A stretch of 64,000 nt of DNA from Pseudoxanthomonas jiangsuensis (GTDB lineage Bacteria; Pseudomonadota; Gammaproteobacteria; Xanthomonadales; Xanthomonadaceae): NCBI RefSeq assembly GCF_010093185.1, contig NZ_PDWL01000003.1:62001-126000 (forward strand), in the 5' to 3' direction. Below are positions 8,890 through 17,270 of this stretch, piece by piece. The position numbers and the translations under genes are program-made. The notes under the pieces were generated by a model. It was given only the letters and a program-made list of their open reading frames with translations, was not told where the DNA came from and ran no database searches. Position 1 is the stretch's first letter; each line of letters begins with the position of its first letter.

Positions 8890-8908
8890 CGGGGTCAGGT
8901 TCACTTCC
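8890..8908 (-). repeat. Right terminal inverted repeat of the cassette
   Basis: CGGGGTCAGGTTCACTTCC on the plus strand. It is the inverted partner of 7786-7804 and lies 23 bases after the stop of the second cassette gene. Confidence 0.75.
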
Positions 8909-9005
8909 AGCTTTGTGACACGTGCTGGAGCCGACTCGGCGGGCGCGGAGCAGGCTGGTAGCGATCAGTTGAACGCGCCAGCCGAATGAGAGGGGGATGC
9001 ACTGC

Positions 9006-9067
9006 GGCGCTTCGCGCCTTGCCCTTCGGGCGACGGCTTCGCCGTCGTGTACACCCGCTGCGCGGGT
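9006..9067. repeat. Run of four adjacent small perfect hairpins
   Basis: Four palindromes follow one another in 62 bases: GGCGC-TTC-GCGCC (9006-9018), GCCC-TTC-GGGC (9021-9031), CGACGGC-TTC-GCCGTCG (9031-9047) and ACCCGC-TGC-GCGGGT (9053-9067). Loops are three bases, mostly TTC. This looks like a composite structured repeat; no protein product is supported. Confidence 0.7.
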
Positions 9068-9097
9068 GGTCGAACCCGGTGGGGGTCGAATCGAGAT

Positions 9098-9122
9098 CCC
9101 CTCTCTCCGCCAGATACGAAAA
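9098..9122 (+). repeat. Inverted copy of the tRNA-Ser 3' end
   Basis: 25 bases here are identical to the complement of 9147-9171: the last CCCC of the tRNA-Ser T-stem, the 3' acceptor strand, the CCA and the first bases downstream. Just before it, GGGGGTCGAATCGAGATCC resembles a decayed T-arm. It is a partial tRNA copy facing the intact gene. Together they form a long inverted repeat with the terminator hairpin in its centre. Confidence 0.75.
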
Positions 9123-9143
9123 AGGCCCCCTTGCGGGGGCCTT
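9119..9143 (-). terminator. Intrinsic terminator of tRNA-Ser
   Basis: On the minus strand AAGGCCCCC-GCAA-GGGGGCCTT forms a nine-base-pair stem followed by further T (complement of 9119-9121), 13 bases after the encoded CCA. Confidence 0.85.
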
Positions 9144-9156
9144 CGCTTTTCGTATC

Positions 9157-9249
9157 TGGCGGAGAGAGGGGGATTCGAACCCCCGAAGCGCGGTTTAGAC
9201 GCTTACACACTTTCCAGGCGTGCTCCTTCAACCACTCGGACACCTCTCC
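9157..9249 (-). tRNA. tRNA-Ser, anticodon GGA
   Basis: 93 nt including the encoded CCA. On the minus strand it starts GGAGAGGTGTCCGAGTGG, a class II tRNA. The anticodon loop reads CTGGAAA with GGA at the centre, followed by a long variable arm and the T-arm GGTTCGAATCC. The 5' GGAGAGG pairs with TCTCTCC (last pair G-U), then discriminator G and CCA. It reads UCC and UCU serine codons. Confidence 0.96.
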
Positions 9250-9292
9250 GGGACCTGGCGGGCGCTGCTGGCAGCGTCCGACAGGGGCGCGA

Positions 9293-9321
9293 ATTCTAGC
9301 GCCCGCGGGCACTTGCCACAA
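9293..9321 (-). promoter_or_regulatory. Sigma70-type promoter of tRNA-Ser
   Basis: On the minus strand TTGTGG (9321-9316), a 17-base spacer and TAGAAT (9298-9293). Transcription would start about 37 bases before the tRNA 5' end. Confidence 0.65.
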
Positions 9322-9381
9322 GCGCGGCCGGGGCGCGGGGACGGCGTGGCACAATGCCGGTCCTGTTGCATGGGTTGCCCG

Positions 9382-11412
9382 ATGTCCTACCTCGTCCTCG
9401 CCCGCAAGTGGCGCCCGAAGCGGTTCTCAGAGCTGGTCGGGCAGGAGCACGTCGTGCGCGCGCTGGGCAACGCCCTGGATACCGGCCGGGTCCACCACGC
9501 CTTCCTGTTCACCGGCACCCGCGGGGTGGGCAAGACCACCATCGCCCGGATCTTCGCCAAGTCGCTGAACTGCGAGAAGGGCACCAGCGCCGAGCCCTGC
9601 GGCCAGTGCGCGGCCTGCCTGGACATCGACGCCGGGCGCTACATCGACCTGCTGGAGATCGACGCGGCCTCCAACACCGGCGTGGACGACGTCCGCGAGG
9701 TGATCGATAACGCGCAGTACATGCCCTCGCGCGGGCAGTACAAGGTCTACCTGATCGACGAAGTGCACATGCTCTCCAAGGCGGCGTTCAACGCGCTGCT
9801 CAAGACCCTGGAGGAGCCGCCGGGACACGTGAAGTTCCTGCTGGCCACCACCGACCCGCAGAAGCTGCCGGTGACCGTGCTCAGCCGTTGCCTGCAGTTC
9901 AACCTCAAGCGCTTGGACGAGGGCCAGATCGAAGGGCAGATGACCCGGATCCTGGCCGCCGAGCAGATCGAGGCCGACGCCGGCGCGATCCGCCAGCTGG
10001 CGCGGGCGGCCGACGGCAGCCTGCGCGACGGCCTGTCGCTGCTGGACCAGGCGATCGCCTATGCCGGCGGCGCGCTGGGCGAGGACACGGTGCGGGCGAT
10101 GCTCGGCAGCGTCGACCGGACCCAGGTGGCGGCGCTGCTGGACGCGCTGGCCGAGGGCGACGGCGCGGGCCTGTTGCAGGTGGTCGAGACCCTGGCCGGG
10201 TTCGCCCCGGACTGGGGCAACGTGCTCGAGGCGCTGGCCGAGGCCCTGCACCGGATCCAGGTGCGGCAGCTGGTGCCGGGCGCGGCCCGCGACGACGAGG
10301 GCATCGACACCGCCGCCTACGCCGGCCGGGTGCGGCCGGAGGTGGTCCAGCTCTGGTACCAGATGGCGGTCAACGGCCGCCGCGACCTGGAACTGGCGCC
10401 GGCGCCGCGGGTCGGCTTCGAGATGAGCGTTTTGCGGATGCTGGCGTTCCGGCCCGAGGCCGAGGCCGGCCCGCCGGCGGCCGGGTCCGGTGCGGGCGCC
10501 GGCGAAGGCGTGGCCGCGGCGACGGCAGGGCAGGCGCCGCGTGCGGCCGCCGCTGCCGTGGCGCCGGAAGCCGCGACCGCGCTGCCGTCCGCCGCCGCGT
10601 CCGCATCGACGATGGCGCCTTCGCCGCCGGCTTCCGCGCCGCGCGCCGATGCGCCTTCGCCGGACGCAACGGACCTGCCGCCGTGGGAGGTCGCAGCCAC
10701 TGCGCCGCCCGCCACGCCGGCGCGTCCCGCACCGCAGGCCAGCGGGATGCCTGCTGGCGCCACCGTGCCGCGTACGGCGACGCCGCCGGTCGATCCGTTC
10801 GCCGAGGCCGCGCCGGACACGCCCGTGCGCGTGGCCGCCGGCAGCGCCAGGCCCGCTGCTGCCGAAGCCCTGGAGCGCGGCATCGTGATGCTGTCGCCGG
10901 CGCCTGCCGCTTCGCGTCCGCAACCTCCGCGGCCGATAGCGGCAGAAGTCGCATCGGCGCCGTCGCCGTCCGCTCCGTCGCCGCTGCCCGCCGCCGACCG
11001 TTCCGCCTCCACCGGCCCGATCGTCGCCGACGCCGAGGACTGGCTGCGGCGCGTGGCCGCCTGCGAACTCAGCGGCCCGGCCCGGCAGCTGGCCGCGCAC
11101 ACCGCCTTCGTCGGCCACGCCAACGGCGTGCTGACCCTGGCCCTGGATCCGGGCTTCGAATACCTGCGCAGCGAGCGTTCGCTGGCCGCGCTGGCCGAGG
11201 CCATGGCCGCCTCGCTGGGGGCGCCGCCGAAGATCTCGATCCAGGCCGGCGCCGCCCAGGCCGAAACCCTGCACCAGCGCCAGGCCAGCGAGCGCGACTC
11301 GCGCCAGGAAGCGGCCGAGCAGGCCTTCCTCAACGATCCGGGCGTGCGCCGCCTGATCGAACAGCACGGCGCCCGTGTGGTGCCCGATTCCATCCGACCC
11401 GTAGACGAGTGA
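9382..11412 (+). CDS. dnaX: DNA polymerase III subunits gamma/tau
   Basis: 676 residues from ATG 9382 (an ATG at 9370 would add four residues). AAA+ clamp-loader ATPase: Walker A GTRGVGKT (45-52), zinc-binding Cys64, 73, 76 and 79, Walker B IDEVH (125-129), then [18 protein letters not shown] and the arginine-finger region LSRCLQF. Residues ~360-550 form a very long Ala/Pro-rich linker, followed by a C-terminal tau domain that binds the alpha subunit. No A-rich slippery heptamer of the E. coli type was seen, so gamma production by frameshifting is not supported. The head of dnaX-ybaB-recR; ybaB starts seven bases after its stop. Confidence 0.96.
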   Translation: MSYLVLARKWRPKRFSELVGQEHVVRALGNALDTGRVHHAFLFTGTRGVGKTTIARIFAKSLNCEKGTSAEPCGQCAACLDIDAGRYIDLLEIDAASNTGVDDVREVIDNAQYMPSRGQYKVYLIDEVHMLSKAAFNALLKTLEEPPGHVKFLLATTDPQKLPVTVLSRCLQFNLKRLDEGQIEGQMTRILAAEQIEADAGAIRQLARAADGSLRDGLSLLDQAIAYAGGALGEDTVRAMLGSVDRTQVAALLDALAEGDGAGLLQVVETLAGFAPDWGNVLEALAEALHRIQVRQLVPGAARDDEGIDTAAYAGRVRPEVVQLWYQMAVNGRRDLELAPAPRVGFEMSVLRMLAFRPEAEAGPPAAGSGAGAGEGVAAATAGQAPRAAAAAVAPEAATALPSAAASASTMAPSPPASAPRADAPSPDATDLPPWEVAATAPPATPARPAPQASGMPAGATVPRTATPPVDPFAEAAPDTPVRVAAGSARPAAAEALERGIVMLSPAPAASRPQPPRPIAAEVASAPSPSAPSPLPAADRSASTGPIVADAEDWLRRVAACELSGPARQLAAHTAFVGHANGVLTLALDPGFEYLRSERSLAALAEAMAASLGAPPKISIQAGAAQAETLHQRQASERDSRQEAAEQAFLNDPGVRRLIEQHGARVVPDSIRPVDE

Positions 11413-11419
11413 ACGACCG

Positions 11420-11740
11420 ATGCGCGGCAATATCGCCCAGCTGATGCAACAGGCGCAGAAGATGCAGGAGAACCTGCAGCGCGCCCAGGAAGAACTGGCC
11501 AAGCTTGAAGTCACCGGCCAGGCCGGCGGCGGCATGGTCAGCGTGACCCTCAGCGGCACCAAGGAGTGCCGCAAGGTGCGGATCGACCCGAGCATCCTGT
11601 CCGACCAGGAGATGGTCGAGGACCTGATCGCCGCGGCCTTCAACGACGCCTCCAACAAGGTCGACGCCGAGTCCAAGGAGAAGATGGGCGCGGCCACCGC
11701 CGGCATGCCGCTGCCGCCGGGCATGAAGCTGCCGTTCTGA
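11420..11740 (+). CDS. ybaB: YbaB/EbfC family nucleoid-associated protein
   Basis: 106 residues. The start [19 protein letters not shown] is an amphipathic coiled-coil helix typical of YbaB/EbfC. It is followed by the [14 protein letters not shown] strand region and a C-terminal PPGMKLPF tail. The family forms dimers that bind DNA non-specifically or at short inverted sites. It sits in the standard dnaX-ybaB-recR order, with recR beginning nine bases later. Confidence 0.95.
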   Translation: MRGNIAQLMQQAQKMQENLQRAQEELAKLEVTGQAGGGMVSVTLSGTKECRKVRIDPSILSDQEMVEDLIAAAFNDASNKVDAESKEKMGAATAGMPLPPGMKLPF

Positions 11741-11749
11741 GGGACGGGC

Positions 11750-12343
11750 TTGTCCCTGCTTGAACAACTGATCGAAGCCTTCCGCGTGCTGCCCGGCGTG
11801 GGCCGCAAGAGTGCCCAGCGCATGGCCTACCACGTGCTCGAGCGCGGCCGCGACGGCGGCCGGCGGCTGGCCGAGGTGCTGGCCGAGGCGGTGGAACGGA
11901 TCGGCCACTGCAGCCAGTGCCGCGACTTCAGCGAGGACGAAGTCTGCGCGGTCTGCGCCAGCGCCGGGCGCGAGCGCCAGCAGCTGTGCGTGGTCGAGTC
12001 GCCGGCCGACCGCTTGGCGATCGAGACCGCCACCGGCTACCGCGGCCTGTACTACGTGCTGCAGGGACGGCTGTCGCCGCTGGACGGGATCGGCCCGCGC
12101 GAGCTGGGCCTGGACGCGCTGGCCGCGCGCCTGGCCGTCGGCGAGGTCGCCGAGATGATCGTGGCCACCAGCGCCACCGTCGAGGGCGAGGCCACCGCGC
12201 ACTACCTGGCGCAACTGGCCCGCCAGCACGGCGTGCGCCCCAGCCGCCTGGCCCAGGGCCTGCCGCTGGGCGGCGAGCTCGAATACGTGGACCGCGGCAC
12301 CCTGTCGCACGCGTTCGGCACCCGCGCGGAAATGCCCCTGTAG
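11750..12343 (+). CDS. recR: Recombination protein RecR
   Basis: 197 residues from TTG 11750, chosen because the first residues then read SLLEQLIEAFRVLPGVG as in other RecR proteins, with GGGACGGG just upstream. An N-terminal helix-hairpin-helix is followed by a zinc finger (Cys54, 57, 66, 69) and a Toprim domain (LCVVESPADRLAIE) with the GYRGLYYVLQGRLSPLDGIGP segment. It works with RecO to load RecA on gapped DNA; recO is at 45547 in this window. The TTG start may reduce translation relative to its neighbours. Confidence 0.95.
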   Translation: MSLLEQLIEAFRVLPGVGRKSAQRMAYHVLERGRDGGRRLAEVLAEAVERIGHCSQCRDFSEDEVCAVCASAGRERQQLCVVESPADRLAIETATGYRGLYYVLQGRLSPLDGIGPRELGLDALAARLAVGEVAEMIVATSATVEGEATAHYLAQLARQHGVRPSRLAQGLPLGGELEYVDRGTLSHAFGTRAEMPL

Positions 12344-12389
12344 GGGCGGCACCAAGCATTTTCCCCTGTCTCCAGCACCGGGCATTCCC

Positions 12390-12740
12390 ATGACCGACAC
12401 TCTCTTCAGCAAGATCATCCGCCGCGAAATCCCGGCCACCATCGTCTACGAGGACGAGGACATCCTCGGCTTCAAGGACATCGCGCCGCAGGCGCCGGTG
12501 CACGTGCTGTTCATCCCCAAGCACGCGCCGATCCCGACCCTGGACGACGCCACCGCCGAGCAGGCGCCCCTGCTGGGCCGGCTGCTGCTGGCCGCGGCCG
12601 AGTACGCCCGCCGCGAAGGGCTGGCGCAGGACGGCTACCGGGTGGTGATGAACTGCCGCGAACACGCCGGGCAGACCGTGTTCCACATCCACCTGCACCT
12701 GCTGGCCGGCGCGCCGCTGGGGCACTTCGGCACGCCCTGA
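12390..12740 (+). CDS. hinT: HIT-family purine nucleoside phosphoramidase
   Basis: 116 residues. The histidine triad is VFHIHLHLLAG with His99, His101 and His103; the central histidines attack the substrate phosphorus. Full family length, with FSKIIRREIPA at the N-terminus as in HinT/YcfF. It hydrolyses aminoacyl- or phosphoramidate adenylates in the cytoplasm. The next gene is convergent. Confidence 0.93.
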   Translation: MTDTLFSKIIRREIPATIVYEDEDILGFKDIAPQAPVHVLFIPKHAPIPTLDDATAEQAPLLGRLLLAAAEYARREGLAQDGYRVVMNCREHAGQTVFHIHLHLLAGAPLGHFGTP

Positions 12741-12772
12741 GGACTGCGCTTCATCAGACCGCACATGCGCGA

Positions 12773-12792
12773 ACGCCGCCCGGAGGCGGCGT
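12773..12792. terminator. Possible bidirectional hairpin between convergent genes
   Basis: ACGCCGCC-CGGA-GGCGGCGT is an eight-base-pair palindrome between the hinT stop and the convergent slp stop. There is no T-run on either side, so factor-independent termination is uncertain. Confidence 0.4.
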
Positions 12793-12825
12793 CGGCGGTC
12801 CAGTGGTGTTGGCGTTCCCTCGGGC

Positions 12826-13353
12826 TTACCAGCCCCACCACGGGCTCCAGTACGGACGGCCCCAGTACGGATACGGATACGCCCGCGGCGCGACCACTTC
12901 GACCTCGCGCACCTCCGGCCACAAATAGACGATGTCGGCGGCCACCAGGGGCAGGCGATAGTCGTACTCGCCGATGCGTACGCTGTCGGTGCCCTCGATC
13001 CGGCCGACGAAGGTCACGTCGCGGCCCGGGGTGAACACCGCCGGGTCGTAGAAGCCGGCGCGGCAGGCGATGAAGCGGCCCTGGCTGGCGTCGGCCGAGC
13101 CGCTGTCCGGGCGGCCGCTGGCGTTGAGCGGCATGCCCACCATCTGGAAGCAGGTGCGGTCCTGCTTGGGCTGGGTCTCGACGATGCGGCCGCCCCAGCG
13201 CACGGTGGCGCCGGCCTGCGGCGCGGCCACCGCCTGCTGCGGGGTGACCGTGGGGAACGCGCCCTGCAGGGGCTGGGGCGCGGTGGCGCAGGCGCCGAGC
13301 AGCGCGGCGCCGGCGGTGAGCACAAGGATGCGGAACGGGTTGCGCACAGACAT
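12826..13353 (-). CDS. slp: Slp-family outer membrane lipoprotein
   Basis: 175 residues. The signal sequence ends in the lipobox LLGAC with Cys22 as the lipidated residue. The body contains TVRWGGRIVETQPKQDRTCF and GRDVTFVGRIEGTD, the two beta-strand signatures of the Slp starvation/stress lipoprotein family. The C-terminus is unusually rich in Tyr, Trp and Pro (PYPYWGRPYWSPWWGW). It probably sits in the outer membrane; its molecular function is unknown. It begins 16 bases after the transglutaminase stop on the same strand and is likely the last gene of the moxR operon. Confidence 0.87.
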   Translation of the reverse strand: MSVRNPFRILVLTAGAALLGACATAPQPLQGAFPTVTPQQAVAAPQAGATVRWGGRIVETQPKQDRTCFQMVGMPLNASGRPDSGSADASQGRFIACRAGFYDPAVFTPGRDVTFVGRIEGTDSVRIGEYDYRLPLVAADIVYLWPEVREVEVVAPRAYPYPYWGRPYWSPWWGW

Positions 13354-13369
13354 GACGGCCTCCGGAAGT

Positions 13370-15313
13370 TCAGGGGCGGTGACGCCGCAGGTCGTGCAGC
13401 AGCCGGCGCGTTCCCCTGTCGTCGCCAGCGTATCGCGCATCGGCGAAACGCTGGCTGAGCGCGAGCAGCTCAGCGCCGCCGCTCGGGTGGGCGGCGGCTG
13501 CACGCCTGGCCCAGGCCAGGGCCGGCTCGTGTCCGGCCCGGCCCAGGCCGATCCGGGCGTAGCGACGGCACAGCCGGTGCCAGGCGCGCAGCAGGGGATC
13601 GTGTTCCCGCTCGCCGCGCGACAGCAGCCAGATCATCCCGGCCAGGGCCAGGCCGGCCAGCGCGGCGAACAGGCCCAGCAGCTGCGACGGCTGCAGGTGC
13701 TGCAGCCCCAGCGGGCTCAGCAGGGCCTGCTGGCGGCTGGCGTCGAAGCCCAGCACCAGGTCGTTCCAGCCGCGGCGCAGCCAGTCGGTGAGGTCGCCGA
13801 AGCTGTCCAGGCGCAGCAGCTGCGCGCCGCCGGCGGCGCGGGCGGCGCTGCTGCGCTGCTCGAGGGTGTCGTAGATGCGCTCGGGCGCGACCGCGGCGGT
13901 GGGGTCGACCCGCACCCAGCCGCGGCCCTCCAGCCAGACCTCGACCCAGGCGTGGGCGTCCATCCGCCGCACCACCCAGTAGCCGCCGAACGGATTGGGA
14001 TAGCCGCCGGCGTAGCCGGTCACCACCCGCGCCGGGATCCCGGCTGCGCGCATCAGCACGGTGTAGGCCGAGCTGAAGTGCTCGCAGTAACCCAGCTTGG
14101 TGCCGAACAGGAAATCGTCGACCGCGTCGCGTCCGGGCAGGGGCACGTCCAGGGTGTAGCCGAACTCGGCGCGGATCCAGGCCAGGGCGCGCTCGACGAT
14201 GGCTATGTCGTCGTCGCCGGCCTCCTGGCGCCACTGCCGGCCCAGGGCCAGGGTGCGCGGGTTCATGCCCGGCGGCAGGTCGAGGGCGACCGTGCGCAGG
14301 GTCGGGCGCAGCTGCGGCTCGAACGGGGCCGGCGGCGAGGAACGCAGCCGCCAGCGGCTGGCGGAGGCCAGCGGTTTGTCGGCGGTGAGCGAGCGGTCGA
14401 AGCCCAGCCGGGCGCCCTCCGGCGCCGCCAACGGCAGGTCCAGTGCGACCAGCTGGCGGCGGTCGGTGGCCTCCATCTCGATCTCGTAGCTCCAGGTCGT
14501 GGCCAGCGCGGCCACTTCCGGCGGCGGCAGGCCCTCCAGCCGGCGCGAGCGGGTCCAGCTGCGGCCGTCGAAGTTCCACAGCACCGGTCCGCGCCAGTAC
14601 AGCTGTTCGGCCGCTGGCACCGGGCCGTCGAAGGTGACCCGCAGGGCCGGGCTGTCGTCGCTCATCAAGTCGGCCCAGCCGCCCGGTTCCATGCTGTCGG
14701 ACAGCCCGGGGCGGGCGAGCGCGCGTTCGGGCACGCCCCACAACGGCGAGCCCAGGCGCGGGAACAGCCAGAAAGCGGCCAGGGTCAGCGGCAGGCCCAG
14801 GGCGACCAGGCGCGCGGTCACGCCCAGGCGCTGGCGCAGGGGCAGGGGTGCGGCGCCGCTTTCGGCATCGGCCAGGCGCTGCAGGGTGAGCAGGGCGGCC
14901 AGCGCCGCGGCCAGGCCCAGCACCATCACCATCGGTCCCTGGTCGAGCAGGAAGGCGGCGAACGGCGCGAACAGCGAGAACCCGAGCAGGCTGCGCGCGT
15001 CGCGCAGGGTGTGCGCTTCGGCCGGTTTGATCGCCAGCATCGCCGCCAGCAGGGCGCAGCCGGTGTCGCGGCCGAAGCGGGTACCCAGGGTCGCGAACAC
15101 CGCCGCCAGCATGGCCAGGGTCAGCAGCAGCCGCAGCCAGCCCGGCAGGGCCTGCCGCCAGGACAGCGCGGCCACGGCCAGGGCGCTGAGGCCGAAGCCG
15201 ATGGACAGGGTCGGCGGCAGGATCAGCAGCAAGGGCAGCAGGGCCAGCGCGGCGGTGGCCAGGGCCCAGCCGCGGCTGGCGGCATCGAGTGGCGGCGGGG
15301 GCATGGCGGCCAT
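13370..15313 (-). CDS. TgpA-like membrane transglutaminase
   Basis: 647 residues. About six N-terminal membrane helices (residues ~15-190) are followed by a large periplasmic transglutaminase-like domain and one further helix near residue 565. The catalytic triad is clear: Cys410 in GYCEHFSS, His454 in DAHAWVEVW and Asp470 in VRVDPT. The family (TgpA of Pseudomonas) is an inner-membrane protein whose cysteine domain faces the periplasm; its substrate is not settled. It starts three bases after the DUF58 gene and is cotranscribed with it and moxR, a recurrent trio. Confidence 0.92.
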   Translation of the reverse strand: MAAMPPPPLDAASRGWALATAALALLPLLLILPPTLSIGFGLSALAVAALSWRQALPGWLRLLLTLAMLAAVFATLGTRFGRDTGCALLAAMLAIKPAEAHTLRDARSLLGFSLFAPFAAFLLDQGPMVMVLGLAAALAALLTLQRLADAESGAAPLPLRQRLGVTARLVALGLPLTLAAFWLFPRLGSPLWGVPERALARPGLSDSMEPGGWADLMSDDSPALRVTFDGPVPAAEQLYWRGPVLWNFDGRSWTRSRRLEGLPPPEVAALATTWSYEIEMEATDRRQLVALDLPLAAPEGARLGFDRSLTADKPLASASRWRLRSSPPAPFEPQLRPTLRTVALDLPPGMNPRTLALGRQWRQEAGDDDIAIVERALAWIRAEFGYTLDVPLPGRDAVDDFLFGTKLGYCEHFSSAYTVLMRAAGIPARVVTGYAGGYPNPFGGYWVVRRMDAHAWVEVWLEGRGWVRVDPTAAVAPERIYDTLEQRSSAARAAGGAQLLRLDSFGDLTDWLRRGWNDLVLGFDASRQQALLSPLGLQHLQPSQLLGLFAALAGLALAGMIWLLSRGEREHDPLLRAWHRLCRRYARIGLGRAGHEPALAWARRAAAAHPSGGAELLALSQRFADARYAGDDRGTRRLLHDLRRHRP

Positions 15314-15316
15314 GGC

Positions 15317-16272
15317 TCAGCCCTCCGGCAGCACGGCCAGCGCGCGCAGGCAGGCGTGGCGGTGGTCGGGTCCGCGGCCGGGGCCCAGTTCCGCCTGCCC
15401 GGGCAGGCGCAGGCGCCAGCGGCGGCCCCCGCGTTCGGCCTGGTCGACCCAGGCGGCCAGGCGTGCGATCCGGCGTTCCCACGGCAGCGGCGCCAGCGCC
15501 TGCCAGTCCAGGACCACGTCCAGGCCCTGGCTGCGCTCGAACTCGCGCACCACCAGGCTGTCGCGGCGGGCGCTGTGCTTCCAGGCGATGGTCCGCGGCG
15601 GGTCGCCGGCGCGGTAGGCGCGCAGCTGGTGCGGCTCGTCGCCGAGCGGGTGCGGCCGGCTATGGCTGGCCTGGCCTCCGCTTTCCGGCAACGCCGGCGG
15701 ATGGGCCTCGGCGCGCGGGTAGACCAGCAGCGGCTGGCGCGGCCAGGTCCGCGACCAGCCGCGGGCCAGGCCCAGCGGCTGGGGGGTCGACAGGCGGATG
15801 CGGCCCGGCTCCAGCCAGCCGCGGCGCCGGGGGGGCAGGGCCAGGGTGAACTCGGCGCGGCCGTCCTCGCCGGTGGCGGCGCGGTCGCTGGCTTCGTCCA
15901 GGTCGGCGCGCAGCCCGCGGCGGCGGCGGCCGTCGGCGGTGGCCAACGCCAGGCGCAGCTGCAAGGGCTCGCCGGCGGCGACCGGTTCGGCCGACACCGC
16001 CTCCACCCGCAGGCCCGACAGTTGCAGGTGGGTGGCGATCAGGCTGGCCAGCCCGGCCGCGCCCAGCAAAAGGGCCAGCAGAAGCGCGGGATTGTTGTTG
16101 TAGTTCAGCGCGCCCAGGACCATGGCCATGACCAGGGCGCCGTAGAACAGGCCGAACGGAGTGGGCAGGACGTAGACCCGGCGGCGGCCGATCGTCACCG
16201 GCAGCGGCTCGGGCGCGCGCGGCCGCTCCAGCGCGTGCATCCGCGCCACGAGCCGGCGCAGGGCCGCCCGCA

Positions 16273-16273
<1 letters not shown>
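15317..16273 (-). CDS. DUF58 domain-containing membrane protein
   Basis: 318 residues. Two close hydrophobic helices (about residues 38-80) are followed by a cytoplasmic or periplasmic domain carrying the DUF58 signature GDEPHQLRAYRAGDPPRTIAWK. The ATG overlaps the moxR stop by one base (TGATG). DUF58 proteins regularly accompany MoxR ATPases and transglutaminase-like membrane proteins and are thought to form a von Willebrand-type assembly module, but the function here is inferred only from context. Confidence 0.9.
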
Positions 16274-17229
<956 letters not shown>

Positions 17230-17270
17230 CGCGTGCCGGTCTGTTGGGGTCGTTCCGGAGTGTAGCGGGA

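Larger units (their letters stand above)
7786..8908. mobile_element. Putative non-autonomous cassette bounded by 19-bp inverted repeats
   Basis: The left end GGAAGTGAATCTGACCCCG (7786-7804) is the reverse complement, with one mismatch, of the right end CGGGGTCAGGTTCACTTCC (8890-8908). Inside lie two co-oriented genes of unknown function and nothing resembling a transposase. The interior is visibly poorer in G+C than the flanks: hand counts on single 60-base lines gave 27 to 35 G+C of 60 in the second gene, against 40 of 60 for a line of dnaX. No target-site duplication is obvious outside the ends. Inference: a mobilised or formerly mobile unit next to a tRNA gene. Confidence 0.55.

Noticed and set aside
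9220..9381. An upstream extension of dnaX into the tRNA region
   Set aside because: The frame is open, but it overlaps the tRNA-Ser 5' end and its promoter. DnaX homology begins at [12 protein letters not shown].
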